64,000 nucleotides of DNA, from NCBI RefSeq assembly GCF_000732325.1, contig NZ_BBIW01000002.1:124007-188006 (forward strand), in the 5' to 3' direction. A program made the translations under genes and the position numbers. The DNA comes from Paenibacillus sp. TCA20 (lineage in GTDB: Bacteria; Bacillota; Bacilli; Paenibacillales; Paenibacillaceae). Below, piece by piece: positions 18,314-26,662 of this stretch (the stretch's first letter is position 1; every line of letters begins with the position of its first letter). The notes below the pieces were generated by a model that had not been told where the DNA came from, ran no database searches, and saw only the letters and a program-made list of their open reading frames with translations.

Positions 18314-18360
18314 AAACCGCACTTTCATTACCCGTCATACGGGGTGAAGCTGCGGTTTTT
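18314..18360 (+). terminator. Terminator after the cupin gene
   Basis: Nested stem: AAACCGC (18314-18320) pairs with GCGGTTT (ending 18358), with an inner ACCCGT/ACGGGG hairpin, followed by a T run. Confidence 0.75.
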
Positions 18361-18482
18361 CATATTGGATTGACTGCTCCTCAAGGTAATAATTGATTAT
18401 AATGAGTCTATAGTCTAGATTCTTTTACCACGATTCCGTAGAGTCTTGAATGTGGATATGACTAGAGAAGGAGCCTGCCGTA

Positions 18483-19220
18483 ATGAAGCAAAATAAATAT
18501 GATGAATCGTCCTTTTTCAACGAATACAGCCGCATGCCCCGCTCGACCGGTGGATTGGAGGCCGCTGGGGAATGGCCCGAGCTGAGACGAATGCTCCCAG
18601 ATCTTAAGGACAAATCCGTCCTTGATTTAGGCTGTGGTTACGGCTGGCATTGTCGCTATGCTGAAGAACAAGGAGCTACCTATGTACTTGGAATTGATAT
18701 ATCGGAGAAAATGCTGGAACGTGCAAGACTTCTGACTGATCACCAGCATATTGAATATAGAAGAGCTGCCATTGAAGATCTGAGTGTGGATGACGACTCA
18801 TTTGAGGTGGTACTCAGCTCGCTGGCAATCCACTATATTGAAGACTTTGAGCACTTGTGTCATAAAGTACATCAGTTACTGACGCCTGGTGGTCATTTTG
18901 TTTTCTCCGTGGAGCATCCGATGTTTACAGCACTGGAAGCCCAAGATTTCTATTATGATAACTCCGGCACTAAATTACACTGGCCTGTTGACAACTACCA
19001 CCTGGAGGGAATTCGGGAAGCTAATTTTCTAGGTCATACGGTAATGAAATATCATCGTACCGTTGCCAGCTACGTAAATGGGCTCTTGTCTGCAGGCTTT
19101 CAGCTGACTCGTTTATCCGAGCTGAAGCCGACATCCGAGATGCTAAGCTCCAACTCAGCATACGAAGAAGAGCTGAGGAGACCTATGTTTATGCTTATAT
19201 CTGCGGTTAAGGAACGCTGA
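18483..19220 (+). CDS. Class I SAM-dependent methyltransferase
   Basis: A 245-residue methyltransferase. Motif I is VLDLGCGYGWHCRYA, the acidic loop is LGIDIS, and the post-II region has FEVVLSSLAIHYIEDF. These features place it in the broad Methyltransf_11/25 group of small-molecule methylases. The substrate cannot be inferred; neighbours are unrelated and it appears monocistronic, with GAAGGAG upstream of ATG 18483 and a terminator at 19235-19270. Confidence 0.88.
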   Translation: MKQNKYDESSFFNEYSRMPRSTGGLEAAGEWPELRRMLPDLKDKSVLDLGCGYGWHCRYAEEQGATYVLGIDISEKMLERARLLTDHQHIEYRRAAIEDLSVDDDSFEVVLSSLAIHYIEDFEHLCHKVHQLLTPGGHFVFSVEHPMFTALEAQDFYYDNSGTKLHWPVDNYHLEGIREANFLGHTVMKYHRTVASYVNGLLSAGFQLTRLSELKPTSEMLSSNSAYEEELRRPMFMLISAVKER

Positions 19221-19234
19221 GCCTGCATAAAAAA

Positions 19235-19270
19235 GACCTCATTTCTTAAATTCATGTAAGAAATGAGGTC
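19235..19270. terminator. Bidirectional terminator between methyltransferase and PTS IIA genes
   Basis: Perfect 14-bp inverted repeat GACCTCATTTCTTA / TAAGAAATGAGGTC with A-rich and T-rich flanks, so it works in both directions. Confidence 0.85.
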
Positions 19271-19279
19271 CCACTCAAC

Positions 19280-19789
19280 CTAATTTAGATGAACTATAAT
19301 GACACTGCCGGACTGCGCACTTACGCTTCCAGCGGATTCGTTCGGCTCCACACTTTTCACTGCATCAATGCCAGCTGGGATCAATACAGGAGTAATCACC
19401 GGATAGCCTGCTGCCTGAATTGCTGCCATGTCAAACTCGATCAGAAGCTGACCTGCTTTTACCTCATCCCCTGTGCTGACATGAGCCTTGAAGCCCTCAC
19501 CCTTCATAGAAACGGTGTTAACACCGATGTGAATTAGTACTTGCACTCCTGTTGCATGCTCAAGAATAACAGCGTGCTTGCTCTTCTCAATCAAATGAGC
19601 GACTTTACCATCAAAAGGGGCTACAACCTTGCCTTCTGTCGGCTCAATCGCTACTCCTTCACCCATGGCCTTCGAAGCGAAGGCTTCGTCCGGAACATTC
19701 GCGAGTGGAACTACATTTCCTGTCAGCGGGGCTGCAATATCAAGAACATCCATTTTTTCAGCAGATTTGCCTTTTAACCATTTAAACAT
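19280..19789 (-). CDS. PTS glucose-type IIA component
   Basis: A 169-residue soluble EIIA(Glc)-like protein. The two active-site histidines are His72 in KHAVILEH and His87 in LIHIGVNTV, 15 residues apart as in known IIA(Glc) domains; His87 is the phosphorylated one. It is a stand-alone IIA without a IIBC gene nearby, so it may serve several glucose-superfamily permeases encoded elsewhere. GGAGGAG precedes ATG 19789. No coding overlap with neighbours; gene appears monocistronic. Confidence 0.93.
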   Translation of the reverse strand: MFKWLKGKSAEKMDVLDIAAPLTGNVVPLANVPDEAFASKAMGEGVAIEPTEGKVVAPFDGKVAHLIEKSKHAVILEHATGVQVLIHIGVNTVSMKGEGFKAHVSTGDEVKAGQLLIEFDMAAIQAAGYPVITPVLIPAGIDAVKSVEPNESAGSVSAQSGSVIIVHLN

Positions 19790-19997
19790 CGAATCTCCTC
19801 CAATAATAAAACAATCATTTGTATTTATTTATATTTAGATAAAAATCTCTCCGTCATTCATCATAACATAATTCCGAAAAACGTTCGAAAACAAATCCTG
19901 TCTTTATCATGAATTTTTCACATATCAATTGTAATAATTTCCATATCATATTAAAAAGTCGATACCAGATGTGCTATATACACATGTCGTGATGGCT

Positions 19998-21062
19998 TTA
20001 TTTCTGATGAGGAATATAGCTCACTTTGTCTGCTAGGAAACGACCTTCCTCATATTTGTAATCAATGATTACATCTCCTGAGAAAGTAACTGTGCTTGCC
20101 GATGCCCCAAGACGAGCAGTAAGCTTTCCATTATCAATGAAATAATAGACGACTGCGCCGAAGCCAAGCTCTGAATAGAAATGTTCCGGAGGAGGTCCTA
20201 TATATTCATCAAGTACATGCTTGATTTCCTCTTCCCCTTTTATTTTCACAGACGCAGTGACCTTCCCATCCTGCGTTGTAATAGAAGAATCAATCCATTC
20301 TTTAGTAATATCCTCGAAGAATTCAATCGGAAATTCCTTGTGATTTTGCAAATTTACAATGTGAACTTCCTTCTGCATCAGTCCTGTTCCATATCCGAGT
20401 GTATTGATGACTGCAAATTCTTCTCGTCCATCATTCGTAAGATCTTGCACATGAATTACAGGCTTGTAGCTCCAGTCCCACATGCCTTCCCAACTCGTAA
20501 AAGGATGAGAATCTCCATTAACGATAAGGTTCATGCCTTCTACATAATCATACTGATTCACCTGTGCTGCTTGTAATTGAATTTCTTCATGCTTGGGAAC
20601 AGTCATTGTGTAGTAGCGATCGGTGATTAGATATAAGATTCGATCCATTTTATCAAATCGCATATCTGTGTCTGAGATTTCGCTGAGGAATGCAGCAGGC
20701 ACCATGACACGATGATTAATTAATTGAACCGTTTCTTTTAAATTGTACACCTTACCTGCATATGAAACTTTTGCTGCACCGGGTTTAAGAGCAAAGGATT
20801 GTCCATTCATTCGCACAGTAGCGGTTTTGTCAGCATTATTCCAATTGATCTGGGCTTCCGACAACTTGTGAAGCATCGTGATTGGAACCATTACCGTACC
20901 CTGCTTAAGATAAGAGGAAGCTGCCAGAGTTACTTGCTCTTCGTCAATATTCACTTGAATCTTTTTGTTCACTGCTGCTGATGCCTCGTGGTGGGGAAAT
21001 CCGTGGACAGTCGATAATAACGTCGTAATCACACCCGTTAGGGCGATCCGTTTCCAGTTCAT
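19998..21062 (-). CDS. Secreted stalk-domain protein (copper amine oxidase N-terminal-like domain)
   Basis: About 354 residues with a signal peptide (MNWKRIALTGVITTLLS...) cleaved near SAA. The next 120 residues hold two copper-amine-oxidase-N-like repeats, seen as TVMVPITMLHKLS and HRVMVPAAFLSEIS, each followed by a tail like KTATVRMNG. Such stalk domains are common in Paenibacillus wall or secreted proteins and do not imply amine oxidase activity. The C-terminal 200 residues are not recognised; they contain VQDLTNDGREEFAVINTLGYGTG, resembling FG-GAP-like repeat proteins. ATG 21062 is preferred over 21080 because AAGGCGG precedes it. An 18-bp palindrome lies 140 bp upstream. Confidence 0.75.
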   Translation of the reverse strand: MNWKRIALTGVITTLLSTVHGFPHHEASAAVNKKIQVNIDEEQVTLAASSYLKQGTVMVPITMLHKLSEAQINWNNADKTATVRMNGQSFALKPGAAKVSYAGKVYNLKETVQLINHRVMVPAAFLSEISDTDMRFDKMDRILYLITDRYYTMTVPKHEEIQLQAAQVNQYDYVEGMNLIVNGDSHPFTSWEGMWDWSYKPVIHVQDLTNDGREEFAVINTLGYGTGLMQKEVHIVNLQNHKEFPIEFFEDITKEWIDSSITTQDGKVTASVKIKGEEEIKHVLDEYIGPPPEHFYSELGFGAVVYYFIDNGKLTARLGASASTVTFSGDVIIDYKYEEGRFLADKVSYIPHQK

Positions 21063-21201
21063 CAGTCCGCCTTCTTTCATTTCAGAGGTATGAGGCTCAA
21101 TATGGAGAATTTTCTCTTCTTGGTAGGTTGTATCTTTCTTTTAAGTATTAATTGAATCAATTTCACTCTTGATTGAAGCAGCAGAAGGTATTAAGAAATT
21201 G

Positions 21202-21219
21202 ATTAAGTTACAACTTAAT
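21202..21219. promoter_or_regulatory. 18-bp palindrome, possible repressor operator
   Basis: ATTAAGTT-AC-AACTTAAT is a perfect dyad, of a size and AT content typical of MarR-type operators. It lies 140 bp upstream of the stalk-domain gene on the minus strand. No regulator of this kind is next to it. Confidence 0.4.
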
Positions 21220-21373
21220 TAACCATTTTAAGAAATGCTATTCTGTTGGTCAACGATGAATGTAGAATTATAAATAACATTGGATCTACTTTCGAACAAG
21301 TTTAGGCTCCACCTTACTTTATAATCATACATATTAGATATTATGTAAACTGATTACAGCTTCTAGCCATGAC

Positions 21374-21451
21374 AAAAATCAGCCGATCTAGTCAACGCTG
21401 TACCCTTCCGTAAGTCTTCTTACTTCAAGGGGTTCGTCAACGGATCGGCTG
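21374..21451 (-). terminator. Terminator after the YozG-like gene
   Basis: Read on the minus strand, CAGCCGATC (+ 21443-21451) pairs with GATCGGCTG (+ 21380-21388), with further pairing in the long interior, and is followed by TTTTTG. Confidence 0.65.
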
Positions 21452-21468
21452 AACGGATGTGATAATAA

Positions 21469-21699
21469 TCAAAGCTCTGCTTCTGCTGAATCATCGTCCA
21501 TTCGATATTCCAAAATATCTCCTGGTTGGCAATCTAATGCTATACATATCGCCTCCAGCGTTGATAACCGAATGGCTTTGGCCTTTCCATTCTTCAGTAT
21601 TGAAAGATTCGCCATCGTGATCCCGATTCGCTCGGAGAGCTCAGTCACACTCATTTTTCTCTTCGCCAGCATGACATCAATATTTATAATTATGGCCAT
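21469..21699 (-). CDS. Small XRE-family regulator (YozG-like)
   Basis: A 76-residue helix-turn-helix protein. The HTH is SVTELSERIGITMANLSILKNGKA followed by RLSTLEAICIALDCQPGDILEY, the usual pattern of YozG-type proteins. It starts 11 bp after the stop of a DUF2975 membrane protein on the same strand. The DUF2975-YozG pairing is common in Firmicutes, and the regulator probably controls the pair; the signal is unknown. Confidence 0.88.
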   Translation of the reverse strand: MAIIINIDVMLAKRKMSVTELSERIGITMANLSILKNGKAKAIRLSTLEAICIALDCQPGDILEYRMDDDSAEAEL

Positions 21700-21710
21700 A
21701 TTATTCCACC

Positions 21711-22187
21711 TCAGATGATTAGGTCATTTTCTGATTTAATCTCGATCGCTTCTTGCATAAGCTTCTGGAGAACGGCGGCGAATACGGCTACCACCAGGGG
21801 AGCAAAGATCAGAACCATGCCTATAATGATTAGACCCGGTGCGTCGTCTTTCTCTGCCAATAGAAAAATGAACGGCAGCATGATGACATACAGGATGCTT
21901 ATCGAGAATGCACAGATCTTAATCATTTTTAAAGCTTTAACTGAGATTATCGAGAACGCCTTATTCTTGTCAATGTAGCTCAGCAGTCGGATCGCTTGGA
22001 AGAGCCCCATACAGAATGGGATTACCGACACATACAGAATTGTTACAATCGGATAAAGCATATGCGCAAATTCTGGATTCACTGGGTTATTCAATAACCA
22101 AGGCAGACCAACAACACATAATACAAGCACCGGAATTCCGATAAGAAAAACAGCTGCTTTTAGAAACAATGTTGAACCTCGTTTCAT
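21711..22187 (-). CDS. DUF2975 family membrane protein
   Basis: A 158-residue protein with four hydrophobic segments (about 8-30, 43-65, 90-110, 120-145). The segment LLSYIDKNKAFSIISVKALKMIK between helices 2 and 3 is typical of DUF2975. Members sit next to YozG-like XRE regulators, as here. Function is not known. GTGAGGTG precedes ATG 22187. Confidence 0.82.
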   Translation of the reverse strand: MKRGSTLFLKAAVFLIGIPVLVLCVVGLPWLLNNPVNPEFAHMLYPIVTILYVSVIPFCMGLFQAIRLLSYIDKNKAFSIISVKALKMIKICAFSISILYVIMLPFIFLLAEKDDAPGLIIIGMVLIFAPLVVAVFAAVLQKLMQEAIEIKSENDLII

Positions 22188-22393
22188 ACAAACACCTCAC
22201 CAAAATAAATTTCATATTGAATTTAGCACATTATTTATCGTTTTACAATAAATTTTTACTCTTATTTATTATATAATTATTGTTAAAGGATTATTCCGCT
22301 TTGAATTTACTTCTCTTTGTCTCTATTTCTGATATAAGTACAACTACAAGATTGCGTAAGTTGGTATGAGCCAGAGAAAATAATTATTATCTT

Positions 22394-22509
22394 ATTATGA
22401 AATTTTCAGGTGTTGAAATTATTTTATGTTAATACTTATACCATAGATTCTATGTGAACATTGTAATTATCGAAGTCATTATTACTATTATGAATTTTTC
22501 AGGTGTTGA
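22394..22509. repeat. Pair of 23-bp direct repeats 93 bp apart
   Basis: Copies at 22394-22416 and 22487-22509 differ at one base. The shared core is TTTTCAGGTGTTGA. They lie upstream of the DUF2975-YozG pair, about 210 and 300 bp from its start. Confidence 0.7.
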
Positions 22510-22540
22510 GTAAATAGGTTGTTGGTTGTCGATAACAATA

Positions 22541-22573
22541 AAAAAACCGCTCCTTTATTCAAGGAAGCGGTTT
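22541..22573 (-). terminator. Terminator after the 180-residue unknown gene
   Basis: AAACCGCTcCTT and AAGGaAGCGGTTT form a stem with a short loop. On the minus strand it is followed by a run of T. Confidence 0.8.
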
Positions 22574-22583
22574 GGTGTAACCG

Positions 22584-23126
22584 TTATTTGTTCTCATCTC
22601 GACCCGTGATGATCTCAAAACGATGCCCATACTTCATTAGGCTCGGATGAAGCTCTCTCGGCGTATCATTTATAATTAATCGGATCTTCTTGATCCATTC
22701 TTCAAAGAAGGAGTAAGAAGCGAACAAGTTCGCATACAAGGGAGAGATATATACGAAATGAGGTGCTGGATAGTACTCTGTCAAATGCCGTAGTGCAGCC
22801 TCCATCGGTGTATATTTCTTCCGCTTGCCCTCCCAGCCTTCAACCATAATGAGCCTCTCATTGGACTGCTCACGCTTCCAATCATGCAGCCGATCCTCTC
22901 TCTTATAGAAGGGCTGCGTATTGTGCTTCAGCATGCGCTTAATGGTAGCATCGTGAAGGGGATAGAGAACCAGCTTCTTGAATTGCTTGGATTCCGTTAT
23001 TTTTAATGCGCTTGCCAGCTCCCTGTCCTCCACTCCGTCAAAGTCATCATAGTAAATCAGGGTTCCCTTGGTCGCGTCCTCCTTGGGTTCATACCCATAG
23101 GGAACGGAATAGACTTCCCTTGCCAT
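22584..23126 (-). CDS. Hypothetical protein
   Basis: A 180-residue soluble, basic protein that I do not recognise. It has no signal peptide or membrane segment. Visible features are an acidic N-terminal stretch (YYDDFDGVEDRELA), a central KKLVLYPLHDATIKRMLKH, and a region rich in Arg, Lys and Trp (DWKREQSNERLIMVEGWEGK). It is monocistronic, with GGGAAGG upstream of ATG and a clear terminator downstream, so it is probably a real gene. Confidence 0.65.
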   Translation of the reverse strand: MAREVYSVPYGYEPKEDATKGTLIYYDDFDGVEDRELASALKITESKQFKKLVLYPLHDATIKRMLKHNTQPFYKREDRLHDWKREQSNERLIMVEGWEGKRKKYTPMEAALRHLTEYYPAPHFVYISPLYANLFASYSFFEEWIKKIRLIINDTPRELHPSLMKYGHRFEIITGRDENK

Positions 23127-23203
23127 GGCTTCCCTTCCCTTCTACAGTTATACCGTTATTTTAAACCAATACCTGTGTATTCAGTCATGAATCAATAAAC
23201 AGT

Positions 23204-23800
23204 CTATACGCTGACAGATCCTTTCCACTTCTCAATGACTTTGGCCATCCGGAACAGCAGTGCAATGAACAGAAGATAGAATAGAAGCTGGATTATTGTG
23301 AAAATGAATATGGTCGATAATATCGTATCGTTCATATTAAATGCCAAGGGATACATGATCATGAGAAGGACATGTAGACCAAGTAATCCATTTTTTCTGA
23401 GACTGATCACTTCCTGAATCTTCACATTATGAAACACACCGGATTCTCCGATTACTGTGAGTCCTCTAAATATAAAGACAAGCAGGAACAGCGTAAGCAG
23501 ACTAAGTAATTCCGCAAATATATGAACATACAGAGGAATAGAAGCAAAGCTGTTATAATCGACTGGCGGAACAAATATACCGGCTATGGACATGAATAAT
23601 AAAATAAGGCTGAATCCTTTAGCTCGGCTAAAATCTTTGAAACGCTCACCGAGCCGGCTTAAGCCGAAGTATATCAAGATAAAACCTACAAAATCAGGCA
23701 GGATATCAATAGGACCCAAGTTTAAATCAATGAGTACAAATAGAAATCCCCATGCCATTCTGCGAAGGGGTGCCGCTGTGCTTTGTATGGATGGAGACAT
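23204..23800 (-). CDS. Hypothetical integral membrane protein
   Basis: A 198-residue protein with about six hydrophobic segments (near 16-34, 36-50, 62-80, 88-110, 135-155, 160-185). I do not recognise a family; the motif DLNLGPIDILPDFVGFILIYFG is reminiscent of small conserved Firmicute membrane proteins. Its start overlaps the stop of the upstream gene by 1 bp, so both are translated from one mRNA. Function unknown. Confidence 0.65.
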   Translation of the reverse strand: MSPSIQSTAAPLRRMAWGFLFVLIDLNLGPIDILPDFVGFILIYFGLSRLGERFKDFSRAKGFSLILLFMSIAGIFVPPVDYNSFASIPLYVHIFAELLSLLTLFLLVFIFRGLTVIGESGVFHNVKIQEVISLRKNGLLGLHVLLMIMYPLAFNMNDTILSTIFIFTIIQLLFYLLFIALLFRMAKVIEKWKGSVSV

Positions 23801-24633
23801 TAGTTCACCTCCTGTACAATGGACCGGATCTGTTCTTCGGAATAACTTAGATTATTGCTCATAAAGCTGAAATCTACAATTTCTTTGCCATCCGGTGTAT
23901 TAAAATGCATTAACGCCAACGCTTCGTAGATCATGAACTCACTAGGATCCTCAGGAAGCTTCCACTGATATCTTAAGGTGATCCGATCGTCAGGGACCAC
24001 TTCCTTCGGATAAGTGACCTGATCTGCCGGCTTACCGTACAGTGTAAAATCAATGAGTGAAGAGAGCTCTTCCGAATGGGTCATCTCTATCTTCGTTAGC
24101 CAGGCTTTAACCGCTACTCTCGGGTAATCATGACCGCTTCCATCTGAGGATGCTCCACTTGAACTCATATCCGTGACATATCCTTTATCAGGATAAGGCC
24201 GAATAACGATCTCACCAATCGGAACCGTCTCTGTAGAACCATCATCGTAATACACCTCAATCTCCCGAATGACGATGTCCTTGTCCTGTTCTGTATCTAT
24301 CTTCGTATTCTCTTCCGGTCTGAGATCAATATAAAACCGTTTAAGATTCTGGTAATCATATTCTATTTGGGTTGTTGGACTTCCGATTGCGGTATGAGGC
24401 AGCTCTTTAATATGAATTTGGCTCACTTTCTTCCCCTGATCCTTATTCTCCAAAAAATAAACCTTGATCTCCGTAAGTTGATTAATGGCAGTCATATACT
24501 GCTTAGGAAATAACGGTTTATCAAGCTGCATGCTGTTGTAATAAGCCAGATTCCATACCCAGCTAAGCAGGAGCAGCAAGAAAAAGAAGGTCCATTTCCA
24601 TACCGATTTCTTGTGTGATGTAAATTTAAGCAA
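23800..24633 (-). CDS. Hypothetical membrane-anchored protein
   Basis: A 277-residue protein with a single N-terminal hydrophobic helix (FFFLLLLLSWVWNLAYY, about residues 15-33) and no lipobox, so it is probably anchored with a large outside domain. The rest is beta-rich and acidic. There is a Ser/Gly patch in the middle (MSSSGASSDGSGHD). No family is recognised. It is coupled to the following membrane protein gene, and the two may form a complex. Starts 14 bp after GGAAGT; the ribosome site is weak. Confidence 0.6.
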   Translation of the reverse strand: MLKFTSHKKSVWKWTFFFLLLLLSWVWNLAYYNSMQLDKPLFPKQYMTAINQLTEIKVYFLENKDQGKKVSQIHIKELPHTAIGSPTTQIEYDYQNLKRFYIDLRPEENTKIDTEQDKDIVIREIEVYYDDGSTETVPIGEIVIRPYPDKGYVTDMSSSGASSDGSGHDYPRVAVKAWLTKIEMTHSEELSSLIDFTLYGKPADQVTYPKEVVPDDRITLRYQWKLPEDPSEFMIYEALALMHFNTPDGKEIVDFSFMSNNLSYSEEQIRSIVQEVN

Positions 24634-24797
24634 TCCTTACTTCCTTTCCATTTCAGTTTGTGTTTTTCTGCAAGACTATATATTACCATAATTATTAACT
24701 TTACAGACCCAAACTGCAGAAAAAAACCGCACATTTAATGATGCGCCGCTGCTCCTTCTTTCTAAACTCCACCAGTTTTGCAACTAAACAACTTGTT

Positions 24798-24846
24798 CCT
24801 TCTGTTCTGTTGCGCTGTTGCTCTGTTGTTCTGTTGCTCTGCTGCA
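24798..24846. repeat. Short imperfect tandem repeat of a CTGTTGCTC-type unit
   Basis: TTCTGTTGC, GCTGTTGCTC, TGTTGTTC, TGTTGCTC and TGCTGC follow each other with small changes, directly next to the MFS stop codon. It looks like a slippage-prone repeat. Confidence 0.55.
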
Positions 24847-26223
24847 CTATTCTACGGCCGGATTCGCGGCCAGTTCCTTTACTTCTTCCTTATGTTCAGG
24901 CGTTCCGTGGGAACCTCCGCCTGTGTGAACTCTGTTCACGAACAAAGCAATTACAAAACCGGCACAGGCAAGAATGAGCCCAATCATAAATGCATCCTGC
25001 ACTCCAGCTGTCATCGCGGCAGCCTGCTCTGCCTGACCTGGGTTTGCTATCCCTGCAAGTGCTTTATTCTGACCGGATTGCATGATGGATATAAACACAG
25101 CCGCTCCAAGCGCACCAGATGTCTGCTGCAATGTACTCAGCACTGCGGTTCCGTGAGGATATAGCTCAGCAGGCAAAGCATTGAGTCCGTTCGTTTGGGA
25201 AGGCATCATAATCATCGCGATTGAAATCATCAGCACGGTTTGCAGTCCCATTACGATCCATGGCGATTGAAGAAGCTCGGTTTGCATAAAGCCAATAATC
25301 GTCAAGATGAGCATGCTGATCCCTGGAATTAACAACACCCTTGGTCCATACTTGTCGAATAGGCGGCCCATCACGGGAGACATCAGTCCGTTAAGAAGAC
25401 CTCCTGGCAGCATGACAAGTCCTGTTGTTAGCGTACTGTATAGAAGGACCTGCTGCAGATATATAGGTAATACCAGCATCATGGCGAACATCGTCATCGT
25501 CACAATGATGGATAACACAACCGCAATAGTGAACATGGAATGACGAAATACCCGCATATCCATGACTGGCGTCTTCAATCTTATCTGACGCAATACGAAG
25601 AGAATCAAGGAGATTGCACCTGCACCAAGCACATAGTAAACGTAACTGCTGACTGCCCCCTCACCGCCGCCTTCTCCAAGGCTTCCGAAGCCAAATACCA
25701 ATCCACCAAAGCCAATGGTTGACAGTATAATCGAGATGACATCCAGTTTCGGTCTGGAAGTCCGTGTAACGTTCTTCAGTCTCCAATATCCGAATAGGAT
25801 GGTCATCAATACAATCGGAGCAACCAAGAAAAACAGCCATCTCCAAGATAAAAATTGAAGTATAAAACCAGATAAGGTAGGTCCGATTGCAGGTGCAAAC
25901 ATAAGTACAAGCCCCACCAGTCCCATTGCAGCGCCTCTTCGTTCAATCGGTATGACAGCCAGAATAATGTTGGTCATTAAGGGAATAAGCACTGCCGTAC
26001 CAATGGCCTGCACAACGCGTCCTGATATCAATATTGCGAAGTTTGCGCTGAAGCCGGCGATTAATGTACCTGTTAAGAAAAGAATCATAGCGGATAAATA
26101 CAGCTGTCTCGTCGTAAAACGTTGAACCAGGTAAGCAGACACCGGAATCAATACGCCGATCACGAGCATGTAGCTAGTTGACAACCACTGCGCCAAATGC
26201 GGCTCAATGCTGAGATCTCCCAT
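24847..26223 (-). CDS. DHA2-type MFS multidrug transporter, conserved 5' end lacks a canonical start
   Basis: The canonical frame gives 458 residues, but family members are longer at the N-terminus. Translation of 26224-26322 in the same frame gives LLAVLLSGVFVAILNETLLNVAL, the expected first helix with the conserved NETLLNVA. No ATG, GTG or TTG precedes it after the TAA at 26323-26325. A good GGAGAGG site sits 7 nt before an ATA codon at 26317-26319, as if ATG had become ATA. Upstream of the TAA, the frame stays open to ATG 26397. The remaining protein is intact: 13 helices, motif ISGRVVQAIGTAVLIPL, and IGPTLSGFILQFLSWRWLFF (motif C region). It is either a recent pseudogene or uses a rare AUA start. 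Confidence 0.75.
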   Translation of the reverse strand: MGDLSIEPHLAQWLSTSYMLVIGVLIPVSAYLVQRFTTRQLYLSAMILFLTGTLIAGFSANFAILISGRVVQAIGTAVLIPLMTNIILAVIPIERRGAAMGLVGLVLMFAPAIGPTLSGFILQFLSWRWLFFLVAPIVLMTILFGYWRLKNVTRTSRPKLDVISIILSTIGFGGLVFGFGSLGEGGGEGAVSSYVYYVLGAGAISLILFVLRQIRLKTPVMDMRVFRHSMFTIAVVLSIIVTMTMFAMMLVLPIYLQQVLLYSTLTTGLVMLPGGLLNGLMSPVMGRLFDKYGPRVLLIPGISMLILTIIGFMQTELLQSPWIVMGLQTVLMISIAMIMMPSQTNGLNALPAELYPHGTAVLSTLQQTSGALGAAVFISIMQSGQNKALAGIANPGQAEQAAAMTAGVQDAFMIGLILACAGFVIALFVNRVHTGGGSHGTPEHKEEVKELAANPAVE

Positions 26224-26547
26224 AATTTGAACCAGCGCAACGTTCAGCAGTGTCTCATTAAGTATGGCGACAAATACCCCTGACAGCAGGACGGCAAGTA
26301 ATTGGCCGACCTTCGGTATCTTTTATCCTCTCCGCTCGCTGATATTCCTGCCTGCATATTTGCTTCCACTCCCATCCTCCTCCATCTTTGTTTTCATCGT
26401 TACTCGTGTATTTTTCATAAATTCCAAGAAAAAATGCAATCCAAACATAGCATGGTTCCAGAGCTTTGTATCGGTGGTTTATGTCTTAAATCATTTTCTA
26501 CCACCCTGCTTTAAGGCAGGTGTATGTCATAAACAGCAGCAAGCCAC

Positions 26548-26563
26548 TGTGATATTTGTCATA
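26548..26563. promoter_or_regulatory. FNR/CRP-like site upstream of nrdD
   Basis: TGTGA-TATTTG-TCATA matches the FNR consensus TGTGA-N6-TCACA in nine of ten fixed positions. It lies 100 bp upstream of the nrdD start, which suits activation without oxygen. Confidence 0.45.
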
Positions 26564-26662
26564 CCCATTTCTATATATAGTAATTATCATAAATATAAAC
26601 ATCTACATATTGTATGTATGTCTACATCATTTCATATATTCAAAATTCAAAGGAGGAGCAAA

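Larger units (their letters stand above)
21063..21468. promoter_or_regulatory. 406-bp intergenic region with palindrome and terminator
   Basis: No gene is visible. It contains a perfect 18-bp palindrome (21202-21219), AT-rich sequence likely to carry the promoter of the stalk-domain gene, and the terminator of the YozG-like gene (21374-21451). Confidence 0.5.
22188..22583. other. 396-bp AT-rich intergenic region with a direct repeat
   Basis: No coding frame with a ribosome binding site is seen. It holds a 23-bp direct repeat (22394-22416 and 22487-22509), the terminator 22541-22573, and presumably the promoter of the DUF2975-YozG pair. Confidence 0.5.

Noticed and set aside
19880..19889. AACGTTCGAA upstream of the PTS IIA gene, found again at 41455-41464
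   Set aside because: Two copies of one 10-mer in 64 kb can arise by chance, and the flanks do not match.
24721..24750. Possible terminator after the MFS gene
   Set aside because: A T run exists on the minus strand, but the stem has only four contiguous pairs.
24798..24846. CRISPR-like repeat
   Set aside because: Units are short, contiguous and without spacers; it is a simple tandem repeat.
26264..26662. N-terminal extension of nrdD
   Set aside because: The frame is open, but the ribosome site directly before 26663 and the lack of family similarity upstream show that it is not translated as part of NrdD.
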